This document shows positions 13,301 to 20,972 of a stretch of 64,000 nt of DNA, piece by piece (within the stretch, counting starts at the first letter, position 1; every line of letters begins with the position of its first letter). The notes beneath the pieces were generated by a model. The model worked only from the letters and a program-made list of their open reading frames with translations. It did not search any database and was not told where the DNA came from. Location: the NCBI GenBank assembly GCA_002633025.1, contig NMRB01000868.1, positions 10,013 to 74,012 of the forward strand, read 5' to 3'. Source of the stretch: Notospermus geniculatus (taxonomy: Eukaryota; Nemertea; Pilidiophora; Heteronemertea; Lineidae). Position numbers and translations under genes: made by a program.

Positions 13301-13672
13301 TTCTTTTCAAAATCAAAATAACAACTTGCTCTTCATTAAATCAGCCAGTACATGAAATTGGGATTTCTGGCGTTTAAATAGTAGTATTTCAACTTCAAAA
13401 GATTCCAAATTTTCTTCATATTTTCCAGACTTGGCACTTTGGCATTGGACATGGACATGCGGACATCAACCGTTTCCGCCGACAACAATTTTCTCTTCCT
13501 CGGCGGCGCACAAATCCGTGGCATGCTCCAAATCTACCTCCATAGGCAGGAAAGAGGCAGTGCAAGAAAAAAATGGCAAGAGATTGTGGATGATCTCAAA
13601 AAACAACCTGCAATATTTGGGAAGGATTTGGTACAAGAGGATTATTTTGTTAATCCAGAACCCCCCAAATAA
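1370..13672 (+). CDS. DUF4062-NACHT-WD40 protein (NWD1/NWD2-like), 26 exons, 1739 aa
   Basis: A predicted intracellular STAND NTPase. Residues about 1-105 are an Ala/Lys/Ser-rich, probably disordered leader. Residues 108-205 (RIFTSSTFTD, VVDMRWGVRDE, GPNFVTFLGQKYGYRP) match the DUF4062 domain that opens NWD-type proteins. The NACHT ATPase has Walker A GQPGSGKT at 471-478 and Walker B LFLDSLDQL with Asp569 and Asp572. A helical region follows, then WD40 blades from about residue 985 to 1690 (for example TIIVWDMETG, VAVWDLSTGE). Family knowledge: nucleotide-driven oligomeric scaffold or sensor; the ligand here is unknown. All 26 exons join in frame with GT-AG introns and total 5220 nt including the stop. 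Start chosen because TAG at 1355-1357 lies in frame upstream. An upstream exon cannot be excluded. No death-fold domain is visible. Confidence 0.9.
4421..4545 (+). repeat. tRNA-derived SINE fragment in intron 9
   Basis: A tRNA-like head with box A-like TGGCACAATGGTAAGCG and a degenerate box B (GGGTTTAACACCC) lies between exons 9 and 10. It is too mismatched for a functional tRNA and has an unrelated short tail, which fits an old SINE. Confidence 0.45.
5440..5582. repeat. 20-bp tandem repeat in intron 11
   Basis: About seven direct copies of a roughly 20-bp unit (AGCACACACAGAGATG followed by CAGT or AGGT). The array lies inside the intron between 5259 and 5701 and reads through as a Cys/Ser/Leu-rich artefact ORF on the minus strand. 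Confidence 0.85.
6566..6703. mobile_element. Foldback element in intron 13
   Basis: Inverted arms AGTTTAGAATCCCCGATCA (6574-6592) and TGATTGGGGATTCTAAACT (6679-6697) differ at one position. The interior has no coding capacity. A related single arm occurs near 645-690. Confidence 0.6.
6840..6960 (+). repeat. Degenerate SINE head in intron 14
   Basis: Contains GCCAGAGTGGCATAGTGCAA followed by a CACCTCTGA segment and a decayed box B. This order matches the SINE heads at 8078 and 14330 (CACCTCTGA then a GGTTCGATTCC-like box). Confidence 0.4.
7039..7231. mobile_element. Foldback element in intron 14, long near-perfect arms
   Basis: Left arm from 7039 (AGATCTGCGCACTTCCGCCG) is reverse-complementary to the arm ending at 7231 (CGGCGGAAGTGCGCAGATCT) and pairing continues inward through GCGATTTC/GAAATCGC. 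It lies 42 bp before exon 15 and has no protein. Confidence 0.7.
7894..8052. mobile_element. CRE-rich foldback element in intron 16, TATAGAGG ends
   Basis: Ends TATAGAGGAA and TTCCTCTATA are exact inverted repeats. The interior is filled with GACGTCA palindromes and a GTTGGACGTCACGTCCAAC inner hairpin. Terminal bases resemble the elements at 17680, 36005 and 40302. Confidence 0.7.
8078..8265 (+). repeat. tRNA-derived SINE in intron 16
   Basis: Head GGCTGTCACAGTGGTGCAGTGG, then CACCTCTGAGATCCCTGG and box B GGTTCGATTCC. The body includes GGTCTGGTTTCCTCCTACAT, which also appears reversed at about 12628-12650, so both belong to one SINE family. Confidence 0.6.
8783..9235. repeat. 80-bp tandem repeat with hairpin in each unit, intron 17
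   Basis: GACTACCCATAG starts at 8795, 8875, 8955 and 9035, an exact 80-bp period, followed by two diverged units near 9113 and 9190. Each unit carries the stem-loop CCATAGTTTTCTATGG. The first four units are almost identical, which implies recent expansion or gene conversion. It fills most of the intron between 8640 and 9344. Confidence 0.9.
9520..9670 (-). mobile_element. hAT-like MITE fragment in intron 18
   Basis: Read on the minus strand it begins CAGGGGCAGATG and is collinear with the element at 30214-30381 (shared GGCCAACAAATCTGTAAAA, TTTCAATGTTCCTAG, CCAAATC). Termini of the CAGGGGCGGATC type are common in hAT-related MITEs; the superfamily call is inference. Confidence 0.55.
10050..10260. 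repeat. (GTA/GTG)n low-complexity tract in intron 19
   Basis: About 200 bp of mixed GTA, GTG and GTAGTG trinucleotides. It reads as poly-Val on the plus strand and His/Tyr-rich on the minus strand; both readings are artefacts. Confidence 0.9.
10429..10479. repeat. Perfect palindrome plus partial direct copy, intron 19
   Basis: 10451-10479 is a 29-bp palindrome: CACATAGGTATTCA, one central A, then TGAATACCTATGTG. A partial copy stands immediately to the left at 10429-10450. It could extrude as a hairpin in DNA or pre-mRNA. Confidence 0.85.
11059..11190. mobile_element. Foldback element in intron 21
   Basis: Left AAGAGTTTTCGCAAAGCCCCC pairs with right GGGGGTTTGCGAAAACTCT; pairing continues through GCCAACGC/GCGTTGGC. 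The ends read TAAAGAG and CTCTATA. Non-coding. Confidence 0.7.
11316..11398. repeat. 27-bp tandem repeat (3 copies), intron 21
   Basis: Three direct copies of a unit containing CGCAGAGCCAGTTGTCC and ATATTTGGC. The third copy is truncated. Confidence 0.85.
12110..12362. repeat. 49-bp tandem repeat in intron 23
   Basis: Units contain GAGAGAGGTGTCCTCACAAG and GGGAGGTTC. The GTGTCCT word recurs at about 12225, 12274 and 12323, a 49-bp period, with degenerate units upstream. It opens an Arg/Glu-rich artefact ORF. Confidence 0.85.
12600..12960 (-). repeat. tRNA-derived SINE in intron 24, reverse orientation
   Basis: On the minus strand a head with GTGGCGAAGTG, a CACCAAGGACATC segment and box B GGGTTCGAGCTCC lies near 12840-12900. 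The downstream body contains TCTGGTTTCCTCCTACAT, matching the SINE at 8078-8265. Confidence 0.5.
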
Positions 13673-13684
13673 AGATAAATAGTC

Positions 13685-13690
13685 AATAAA
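13685..13690 (+). promoter_or_regulatory. Poly(A) signal of the NACHT-WD40 gene
   Basis: AATAAA 13 bp after the stop codon, the first canonical signal in the 3' flank that does not overlap the stop. A later AATAAA is near 14260. Confidence 0.5.
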
Positions 13691-13731
13691 ATGTCAAATC
13701 AGGGCAGCAGAAATAAACATTGGGAGGTTTC

Positions 13732-13981
13732 TTAAAGGGCAACAACATTGCTACTTTTTGTCGACAGCTGGCGCCACCGGCGGCGATACTGGTCTTGCCT
13801 TTGCCCCAGTGTTGGAGAATGTATGATTACAATACAATGCATATGTGGATGCCCTAGGAACGAGAGTTACTCTACATGGGGCGAGGTTGATAAGTGGTTG
13901 TTTAACAACATTGTCAATAGAGGTCTCCCTAAACACTGGTATGTTTATCGCCGGATAGGGAAGAAAGACAGTGCCTATTAA
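13732..13981 (+). mobile_element. TTAA-flanked MITE, copy 1 (piggyBac-like)
   Basis: Bounded by TTAA at 13732-13735 and 13978-13981. It starts AGGGCAACAACATTGCTAC and shares TTGTCGACAGCTGGCGCCAC, GTTGGAGAATGTATGATTAC and CAATAGAGGTCTCCCT with the copies at 23137 (reverse) and 60376. The 78-codon ORF inside has no recognisable domain. Confidence 0.75.
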
Positions 13982-14329
13982 GTTATGACTGATGTCTCCA
14001 CAATCAATGCCATATCTATATGAATCACATACTTCTATTTTCTGTTGGTTATACACTAATTTTACAATTTTATCATCCGTCCGAACGTGTTACTTGAGAG
14101 TCTTTATCATTACATGTATATTAATTTATTCGATAAATCCGTGCCATATCTTCGCCATTTGTTACAAGTTCCCTGTCATTTGTTACCCTTATCAAATCAT
14201 GCATAATTTTCTGATAAAACTGTTTTGTTCATAATTTGTTATTTTTGTAGCTGATGGAATAAACATTTAAAATCACTGAGATCAATTTCACTGAAATGAA
14301 TGGCACATAGGCCTATCCCATATCCCATC

Positions 14330-14425
14330 AGGCTGTCACAGATGGTCAGAGTGGTCTAGTGGAACATTGGCACCTGCCACCTCTGACGTCCTGGGTTCGA
14401 TTCCTGGTTGACCCATCTCCTGTCA
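14330..14425 (+). repeat. tRNA-derived SINE head
   Basis: GGCTGTCACAG, box A-like AGTGGTCTAGTGG, CACCTCTGACGTCCTGG and box B GGTTCGATTCC, the same order as at 8078. No functional tRNA fold is expected. Confidence 0.55.
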
Positions 14426-14870
14426 TTTCATTCATGTGATCTATTTATTTTCCTTGTCAATTCTGAGCAGAGGATATGCTCCCTCACTGCCAAATTTATC
14501 AACTCTGCCATAGACATCAGAAAAGTCGAGTGTAAATAATTCTTGTCAGTGGTTACTCCTGAGTCTCTCAGTGGACAATATTGGCTGTATTCTACCTTTT
14601 AATTTGTAAATTACCTAAAATATTCCATAGTTATTACGTGTACCTATGGTATGCAAGTGTTATATTTTTTTACCATCACCTGTCTCTTGCACGCTAGGGG
14701 CCCCGGTACATTCCAAAGACAGATCCGGGGTCTCTAAATTTCTATATCTTTCTTATATCTATCTGCACTCCTATGTTTATTGTATTTCATCCAATGTAAC
14801 AATATGTTCCAAGGACTCAATAAACAATTTGTAATTTGTAATTTGTAATTTGTAACTTGGCCACAAGGTG
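14426..14870 (+). repeat. Possible 3' end of a non-LTR retroposon
   Basis: An AATAAA at about 14819 is followed directly by four copies of a 7-bp word (TTTGTAA). A polyadenylation signal ending in a short tandem tail is typical of several LINE/SINE 3' ends. No reverse transcriptase is visible upstream, so this is inference. Confidence 0.3.
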
Positions 14871-14974
14871 GCAAAAACCAAAAAGGCAAAAAGTGCAATA
14901 ACTCACTCCTGAACGACTGGATTGTCTCCAAATTATCTGATGACGATACGTTACATACACAGGAGGGACTTTCA

Positions 14975-15117
14975 GCAAGGCTCCGGATCGTCGATCCGTG
15001 TCACGTAGTGGCGTATGTGATTGAATTTTTCTTGCTAAAAAATCATTGCTCCGCCATATAAATAGAGGGGGGGGGGGCGTATGCCCCCACCCCCCCACCC
15101 CCGGGTCCGGCCTTGAG
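14975..15117. mobile_element. Possible short TIR element
   Basis: CAAGGCTCCGGA on the left and TCCGGCCTTG on the right form imperfect terminal inverted repeats around a G-run and C-run. Weak call. Confidence 0.35.
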
Positions 15118-15123
15118 AATCAA

Positions 15124-15271
15124 TAGGGAGGACGTTGAGATCAGCGACTTATCACGGATCCTTATACGTATACGGATCGAAATGTACACAAAATTTGTCC
15201 TCGTCGTACAGAATTCTATCCGTTAAGGATCCGTATGTCGCTGATCTCAACCCCGGATCTCAACCTCCCTA
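15124..15271. mobile_element. Foldback element, TAGGGAGG ends
   Basis: Ends TAGGGAGG and CCTCCCTA are exact inverted repeats; inner arms GAGATCAGCGAC and GTCGCTGATCTC, then GGATCC-containing arms, pair towards the centre. Same terminal octamer as 53771-53892, but the interior is unrelated. Confidence 0.7.
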
Positions 15272-16293
15272 ATAACTTTGGACTGCCGATACATCAGCCG
15301 CCATATACTGTATTCACGCATTCATAATGTCGAGCACTGTGCCCGCTGCCTCCATTACGGGGTGGATCATGATATCTTACCGCAATTCGGACATAAAAAG
15401 TGTGTAGGCCTTCAGACGCGGGGTTAGTCTGAACCTCATTGTCATCATAGTCAGCAGTGTACCCTACAATTTTGGGCTAATTTAGGCCCGGCCTGACTCC
15501 CGTTTGAATGAGTTCTCTAACAATTCAACGGAACTCAGCGATCGAATCTTTCGTGAACTTTACACCGGCTGCGTCTCGCTCGTCGCTCGTACGGCCAGAT
15601 AGATTCACCCTCCCATGATAATTAAGATAATAGTCACATTTTTCGCCAGGTAATGTGATAATCAATCAAAAACCGTGAAACGAGCGTGAATTTCCCGCGA
15701 TAAACCACCGGTCCTTGATATAAGCGGCAAAATCCGCGCCGTTTCTTTATTCTCTTCCTGAAGACTGAAAAACACAATCCGTATTCTTCCCCGAGTCGAA
15801 CGACCTGTAGAGGTAGGTGTTGATATTTTCCCGATTTTTCGTGTACATGCATCTGTTTAGGTAGGCCTGAGACTATGTCCGCCTTACCCTCCCACTAGCA
15901 ACATATTCCATTAAAACCAAGTCCTGAAATCCTTTGAAACACATTCACATAGGCATTTATTGGAAGTAGGCCCACTCACTCGGAGCCTTCCGACGAATAC
16001 TGACGTGCCGCCGGTGTAACGTCGATCAGTGTTCCCCGTATTTCTGTGTTTTTCTTAGTGTTTCCCTCCTGACGGATTAAGCGGCAACTAACCCAACAAT
16101 AACCATTCTAGGCCGCGTCTATTGTTGGGGAACACTGAGCTACAGAAACACTCACCGACTTGGACTTTTCGTGGTCTGCACATCATTCATTTTCATATGT
16201 AACAAGTTGGCCTGACATCGAAGGCGTCCCCTGCACCTTAAACCATCGATGTTAGCTCTCCCCGTCTCCAACGAACTACTGGTGCCACCAAAT
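15272..16293. other. Non-coding stretch with a small inverted repeat
   Basis: No supported gene. CAGTGTTCCCC near 16026 and GGGGAACACTG near 16126 form a pair, with inner TTTCTGTG and CACAGAAA-like words, suggesting a decayed foldback of about 110 bp. The rest is featureless. Confidence 0.4.
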
Positions 16294-16356
16294 GCAGGGT
16301 CGTATTTAAAGGGGGGGGGGGCGAGGGGGGCAGTTNAAAAAGTTAAATACGGCCCT
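16294..16356. mobile_element. Collapsed TIR element containing an assembly N
   Basis: CAGGGTCGTATTTAA and TTAAATACGGCCCTG are near-perfect inverted repeats separated only by a G-run and a single N at 16336. The interior has probably been lost in assembly or by deletion. Confidence 0.55.
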
Positions 16357-16454
16357 GAAATGTCACATTATCAACTCACTTGGTGTCAAATCCTCTTTTG
16401 CGTTGGAAGTCACGTGATTAAAGTCTCGTTTAACATTTTTTCCAGATTTTCAAA

Positions 16455-17144
16455 ATGAAGGCTATATTTGGTTTCCTATTGGTCGCCATGTTGGTCATGT
16501 GGGCACGTGAGTAACACCTCCTTTTCATTGGTCAACTTTTTATGAATTTTTGATAAAGGGTGTTGAAATCTTTATTTGAAAGGTCATATACTCCGACTAC
16601 ATTTTCGTTTCTTGGCGTGCGGAGGGTTGAAGCTTGGAGGAATATTAGTCCTTATCTGTTCATCTTTTATTGATGCCACTCCTTGGGGCTAGTGAGTTGC
16701 ATTCGCCTCTCATCTCGCGTGTTACCCCATTTTTCCTTCCATCTATATTTATCTGTCACTGATGCCATTCTTCTGGGATTTCAACAAGAAAGTGCCTGAG
16801 GAAGACCCTGGTTGGGGTCGAAAATTTGCAAAATTCGGAGACAACTTATGTTTGCCCTGCAAACAATAGCTAAAGGAAAACCTTAGAGTCAAGGAAGCTT
16901 CTAGAATACGGCCCTTGATGAAAAGAGTAGTGGAAGTCGATCGTCGCGTCACATTTGATAGAGTCCAAGTACAATACAATGTGCATTTGTTTCAGACGGG
17001 AGTTGTCTTGATGAGGTCATGAAGAACGTGTGTGCTGGCAAGACATCGCTGAACGACATCTATACAGCGCCTTGCATACCTGACTACCGCCGCGCTCATT
17101 CCACAACGGACAGTAGCGCCGCGGGAGTGGAGCGGCAAAGATAG
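16455..17144 (+). CDS. Small secreted peptide, two exons (16455-16506, 16996-17144), 66 aa
   Basis: Exon 1 encodes a clear signal peptide (MKAIFGFLLVAMLVMWA). A GTGAGT donor follows at 16507 and a TTTGTTTCAG acceptor ends at 16995; the phase-1 join gives HGSCLDEVMKNVCAGKTS. The mature part has three cysteines (SCLDE, NVCAG, APCIP) and a dibasic YRR, so it could be a short secreted peptide or prohormone. I do not recognise the family; the cysteine spacing does not match an insulin B chain. The last about 20 codons (from HSTTDSS) lie in sequence related to the foldback element at 47753-47942, so the real 3' end may be spliced elsewhere or the C-terminus was taken from a transposon. A TTTTCCAG acceptor-like site lies 9 bp upstream of the ATG, suggesting a 5' UTR exon. 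Confidence 0.5.
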
Positions 17145-17156
17145 GAACCAGTTTAA
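17085..17156. mobile_element. Foldback element fragment overlapping the peptide 3' end
   Basis: AACGGACAGTAGCGCCGCGG, GGAGTGGAG and GGAACCAGT occur in the same order as in the right half of the element at 47753-47942. Confidence 0.55.
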
Positions 17157-17679
17157 GATGGCCCGTCTGGTGCTGCCGCCTGGTATTACCACTGGTTCTC
17201 TTACCAATGAGCGTTCAGAGGGCGGGGAAAAGACCCGAGGGCGAAACGACTGTGCAGGTATTCGCAGATCAGGAAAGAAGACAAAAACAATATCTTTCCA
17301 AAGTAGAAACTGTAATTTCTGGTTCAGTGTTTTGGAACTACATTTTTGAACAACGAGGCGATTTGATTATGACACAATCAAAGAAGGTGTGCTTAGGCGT
17401 AGGCCTACTGCGCAACAATTTATTGGTCCGACTTTTAAGAGGAGATGCTAAACACGTCAAAGTCATGATGATAATATTGATAACAGTTTATTCGTGATGA
17501 GTATTCTTCACTACATCGAAAGACAACCTGCTGAAAGTCATTCCTAGACAACAGTGCCGTCGCGTAGGCCTACCTTTGTTTCCCGGCTTTGTTTACAAAA
17601 TTGTCTTACCCGGACGATATTCATTTAGGGTTCTGTAGGTGTTCTAACCAGTAGAACTTTATATACTTTTCAGCGACAA
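17157..17679. other. Non-coding stretch
   Basis: Short overlapping ORFs (17158, 17207) have no domain signal. No RNA or repeat recognised. Confidence 0.3.
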
Positions 17680-17817
17680 TAGAGAGGTTAAAAAAATAAA
17701 CGATCACGTAAACGATACGACAAATGATGTCACCTGCATTAAATTCCAGCGCCAGGATGGAGTGTGACGTCATTGTCGTATCGCTTACGTTTTTCGTTTA
17801 CTTTCTTAACCTCTCTA
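17680..17817. mobile_element. Foldback element, TAGAGAGG ends
   Basis: TAGAGAGGTTAA and TTAACCTCTCTA are exact inverted ends. Inner arms ACGTAAACGATACGACAA / TTGTCGTATCGCTTACGT and TGATGTCA/TGACGTCA pair as well. Flanked by AA on the left and TT on the right. Confidence 0.75.
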
Positions 17818-19111
17818 TTATCTTCATGTATACATAGGTCTACGTACCCTCTTGCATAATTCAAATACATTCCACATCTGGCGCCAGATGATAGAGGTTT
17901 TTATCTCGCCCTGTTACAGAAATTTATAAGAGAATTCACCACTTGACCACCCCAGATCGAAATCCGCTGCAGACGCCTTAAATAATTCATTGACACTAGC
18001 AAATATTATGCTCGCTAAGATTATGACGTCATTCCGTTAAAAATATCCAATGAAAAATCGAATTATTTGTGAAATTAATGACAACAGATGTAACGAGCTC
18101 CCTGATTGGACAATACATGTAATTTATACGATCACAACCGCTGTTTTTCTATACATTTGTACACGAAAGTAATCACACATTTTTATATGTACATGTACAG
18201 CTTAATGCATTTGCTATGTACCAGTTGTTCCAACGCCGTTTAACCGTGCTAACAGGGTGCGTCAGAAAAACGGCCCAAGAAATAGGACAATCGAAATAGT
18301 GGATGTCTTGTGGAAAATCATACACCCTATGGAAGTCAAGGTGATCAGTTCCCGCATGATAACACCTGTAGGCCTATGGTTGCCTATAATCATTGAAATC
18401 GATACTATTGAAGGCACTGGCCGGCGGGAAGCGCACCGCAAAACGTCCCGGAATCCGGTTATGCTGTGCGCGCGCCTTTTATCCACAAGCAGGCCTACTT
18501 TTGAACCGCACTGCATCTCGGTGGCGGAGCCAGGTTCAACTTCAAGAATAGTGAGGACCCGAACCACATTGACATTTCTTTACTTTCCGTTTGACAAAAA
18601 AGATATATGTGCGTCTCAGCTGGCAGGTTAAATCAATGATGGACCAGTCCAGGTCCCATGGCCAGGGCGTGTGGTTAAGGGACTTCAGTATAACCCCCCC
18701 CCCCATCCGATCGCCCCATACTGAGCCCCCAGATGACAGTATAAGGGTGGCGCGCCGTGACTTCGCAGCCTTCAAGGTGCGGTAATCCTGCCAACGCATT
18801 GAGGGACCCACCACTCCTGTACGTCCCTCCTAACGGAGGGGGTATACTAAAATCCTTGATGCTCAGTAAGGTATATACATTATTTACAACAATTATGTGT
18901 TACTTCTCTCAATGAACGGATGATTTCAAACTACTTAAAGAGTAACTCTATCTACATATTTTTACATCGCTACATGTATTACCAGCCTACAACATCACAC
19001 CTGACAACAATCAGGTGTCGAATTCTTCGGCTATTTCGCTTTTAAGCATAGATATATCAAAATATTTGATATATGTTTTGTGATTGAAGTTATCTAGTTC
19101 CACCCTGTGAT
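17818..19111. other. Intergenic, no gene recognised
   Basis: The ORFs at 18257 and 18542 are short and lack domains or codon structure. A C-run at 18692 and a GGTCCCATGGCCAGG word are the only notable features. Confidence 0.35.
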
Positions 19112-19335
19112 GTTAGTTCCCAACCTCACCGCTAGGATTAAACACTGAGACCGGTAGCGCCTGTCGTCCATGATGAAGTGATCGGCCGAAAAGCAGCCAA
19201 TGAACGCCTTGATTGGTTGAGAAACCATTGATTGCTCTTTTGTTGAATGAGAGCGACCAATCAGTGCGTTTTCATTGGATGATCACGTGATTATGGACGA
19301 CTCTGTATCCCAGCGGTGAGATCAGGAACTAATCT
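19112..19335. mobile_element. Foldback element, TTAGTTCC ends
   Basis: TTAGTTCCCAACCTCACCGC pairs with GCGGTGAGATCAGGAACTAA with few mismatches. The inner GTCGTCCAT/ATGGACGAC and TGATCACGTGA words pair too. A lone right end (GTGAGATCGGGAACTAATC) stands at 21938-21958. Confidence 0.65.
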
Positions 19336-20972
19336 CCGACCGTGTGTGACAGCCAAGATATTACACACTGTTGTGAAGAAACAGGCGAATACCTTCACAT
19401 GTAGAGTAAGCCTGCGTCGATCCCACGCTACTGACTTCTCAAAGCGACATATTAAAAAGTCGACCCACGCCAATTAACACTGACTGTCGGTGTTGAGGCT
19501 TCCATAGACAGCTCAACAAGACAGTGTAGGAAAAATAGCAGAAAGGACGCCCCGGTCTTAAATTATTTACCATTCGTTCACGTTTAGTGGGATGTGCATC
19601 AACCGTTGCCATGGATACTGAAATAAAATGAGACGAATGTGTTGAAATAGTAGCGGGGCCATTTGTAAAATACGTGTCTGTTACAGTTCGATAAGATCAA
19701 TAAGGATCCGAAATGGAGATAAACTGTCGTCTGCTAAGATCGACGTCTGCTAGGATCTAAAGAAACCGGCGGTGTAGATCTGCCAGTGTTTTGGTATGTT
19801 AGTGTTTCCCCTTATTGCTTGGGAAACGCTGGCATTTCTAAGGGCATTCTAGGTCTTCATTCTTCGGCCTCAGGAGGCGCAACAGGCATGGTTCTCTGTG
19901 AAAGGAACAACACTCTCTCCAACCCAAATTTTGCAAGGTACTAAAATCATGAAATGCTGATTGGTTTGCGGCCACCAGGCTGTTATCGGCGACTGAACAA
20001 TGAAGTAGGACACGGAACTGAAGGATAACCTCCCCTACTTCACCATAATTGGACCATCTATCACATGGACGGGTTCCAAAAGTCGTCATAGTATGATACA
20101 TCCACTCTTTCATGGGATTCAAAATCGCATTATTTCCAGCATATCGGATTCGGAGATAAGTCATTTCTGATATTTGACATTCTACATCGGAAATTTATGA
20201 CAGTGTGTCTGGGTTCGTTTTTCATCTCGAGTTCGATAGCCGCATCACAAACGAACAGAAAAATTAATTTCAATCAAAGAAGTTCCGGAATAATATCCGT
20301 TTGAGATGAGATGTAGCGTAGACTATTTTTTGGCAAAATATGCAATCTGATGTTTTATAGTCTGATGTTTTATAGCCTGATTATTTGGCATCGTTCCTGG
20401 CGACGTCATTCTAATGGCGGCGCTGGCCGACCCGGCGCCCCTCAACTATTTATCAAGTAAAGATGATGGAAACTACCTGCAGGAATCAGTTGGAAATGAA
20501 AACAAGGATATCTTTCAGCGCAACATCGTATATGAAGACAGCCCTGTGTGAATTCTGATTGATCAGGTTGTGGTCACGTGACCTATTGTCAGGTTGTGAG
20601 GTTGTGGTCACGTGACTAATGCCAGGACGCTTGCTGACCAATTACCGCTCGCGATGAATGTTGAGCGATGAAGGCGAATGGCGAGTTTTCACTGCCATAC
20701 TGTTGGTATCATCATAGTTGAATAATGTGTATGTATAGCAAATGTTTCCACGAAATGCATGGCCATTGGCAGGGCGACAAAACCACTCTTGGCACGAACC
20801 TTCTAAACAAGAGAATGTAGTATCAGGAGAGTATTGCATACCTATCTTAATCCTAATGACTTGAAAAATGATTATTCTATATATACAATTATAATACATT
20901 CAAGTGACTTATGCTTGAACTTGAGCATTATATGTATTTATATTTAAAACTAATTTGCATAATTAAAAAATG
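19336..20972. other. Intergenic and 3' flank of the minus-strand membrane protein
   Basis: No supported gene. Two direct copies of GGTTGTGGTCACGTGAC lie at about 20567 and 20602. The Cys-containing minus ORF near 20642-20899 lies beyond the stop of the 20973-21634 exon and is probably 3' UTR. Confidence 0.3.

Larger units (their letters stand above)
6711..13672 (+). other. Exon map of NACHT-WD40 gene, exons 14-26 (WD40 part)
   Basis: Exons: 6711-6815, 7274-7495, 7682-7837, 8344-8640, 9344-9492, 9767-10022, 10576-10714, 10913-11040, 11474-11619, 11811-11964, 12416-12523, 13109-13274, 13429-13672. The first exon starts the beta-propeller (KLLGHSDTICSIAISPDKT). Later exons repeat the blade pattern with terminal W-D or equivalent, for example SLLIWE and CIMVWELRKG. 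The donor of exon 19 is the weaker GTCAGT at 10023; it is supported because only this phase gives KLKP-N-GYTLYGRI across the join. The last exon ends in a Lys/Arg-rich tail and stop at 13670-13672. Confidence 0.82.

Noticed and set aside
16996-17144. Insulin/relaxin-like B chain
   Set aside because: Only eight residues between the first two cysteines and no matching A chain.
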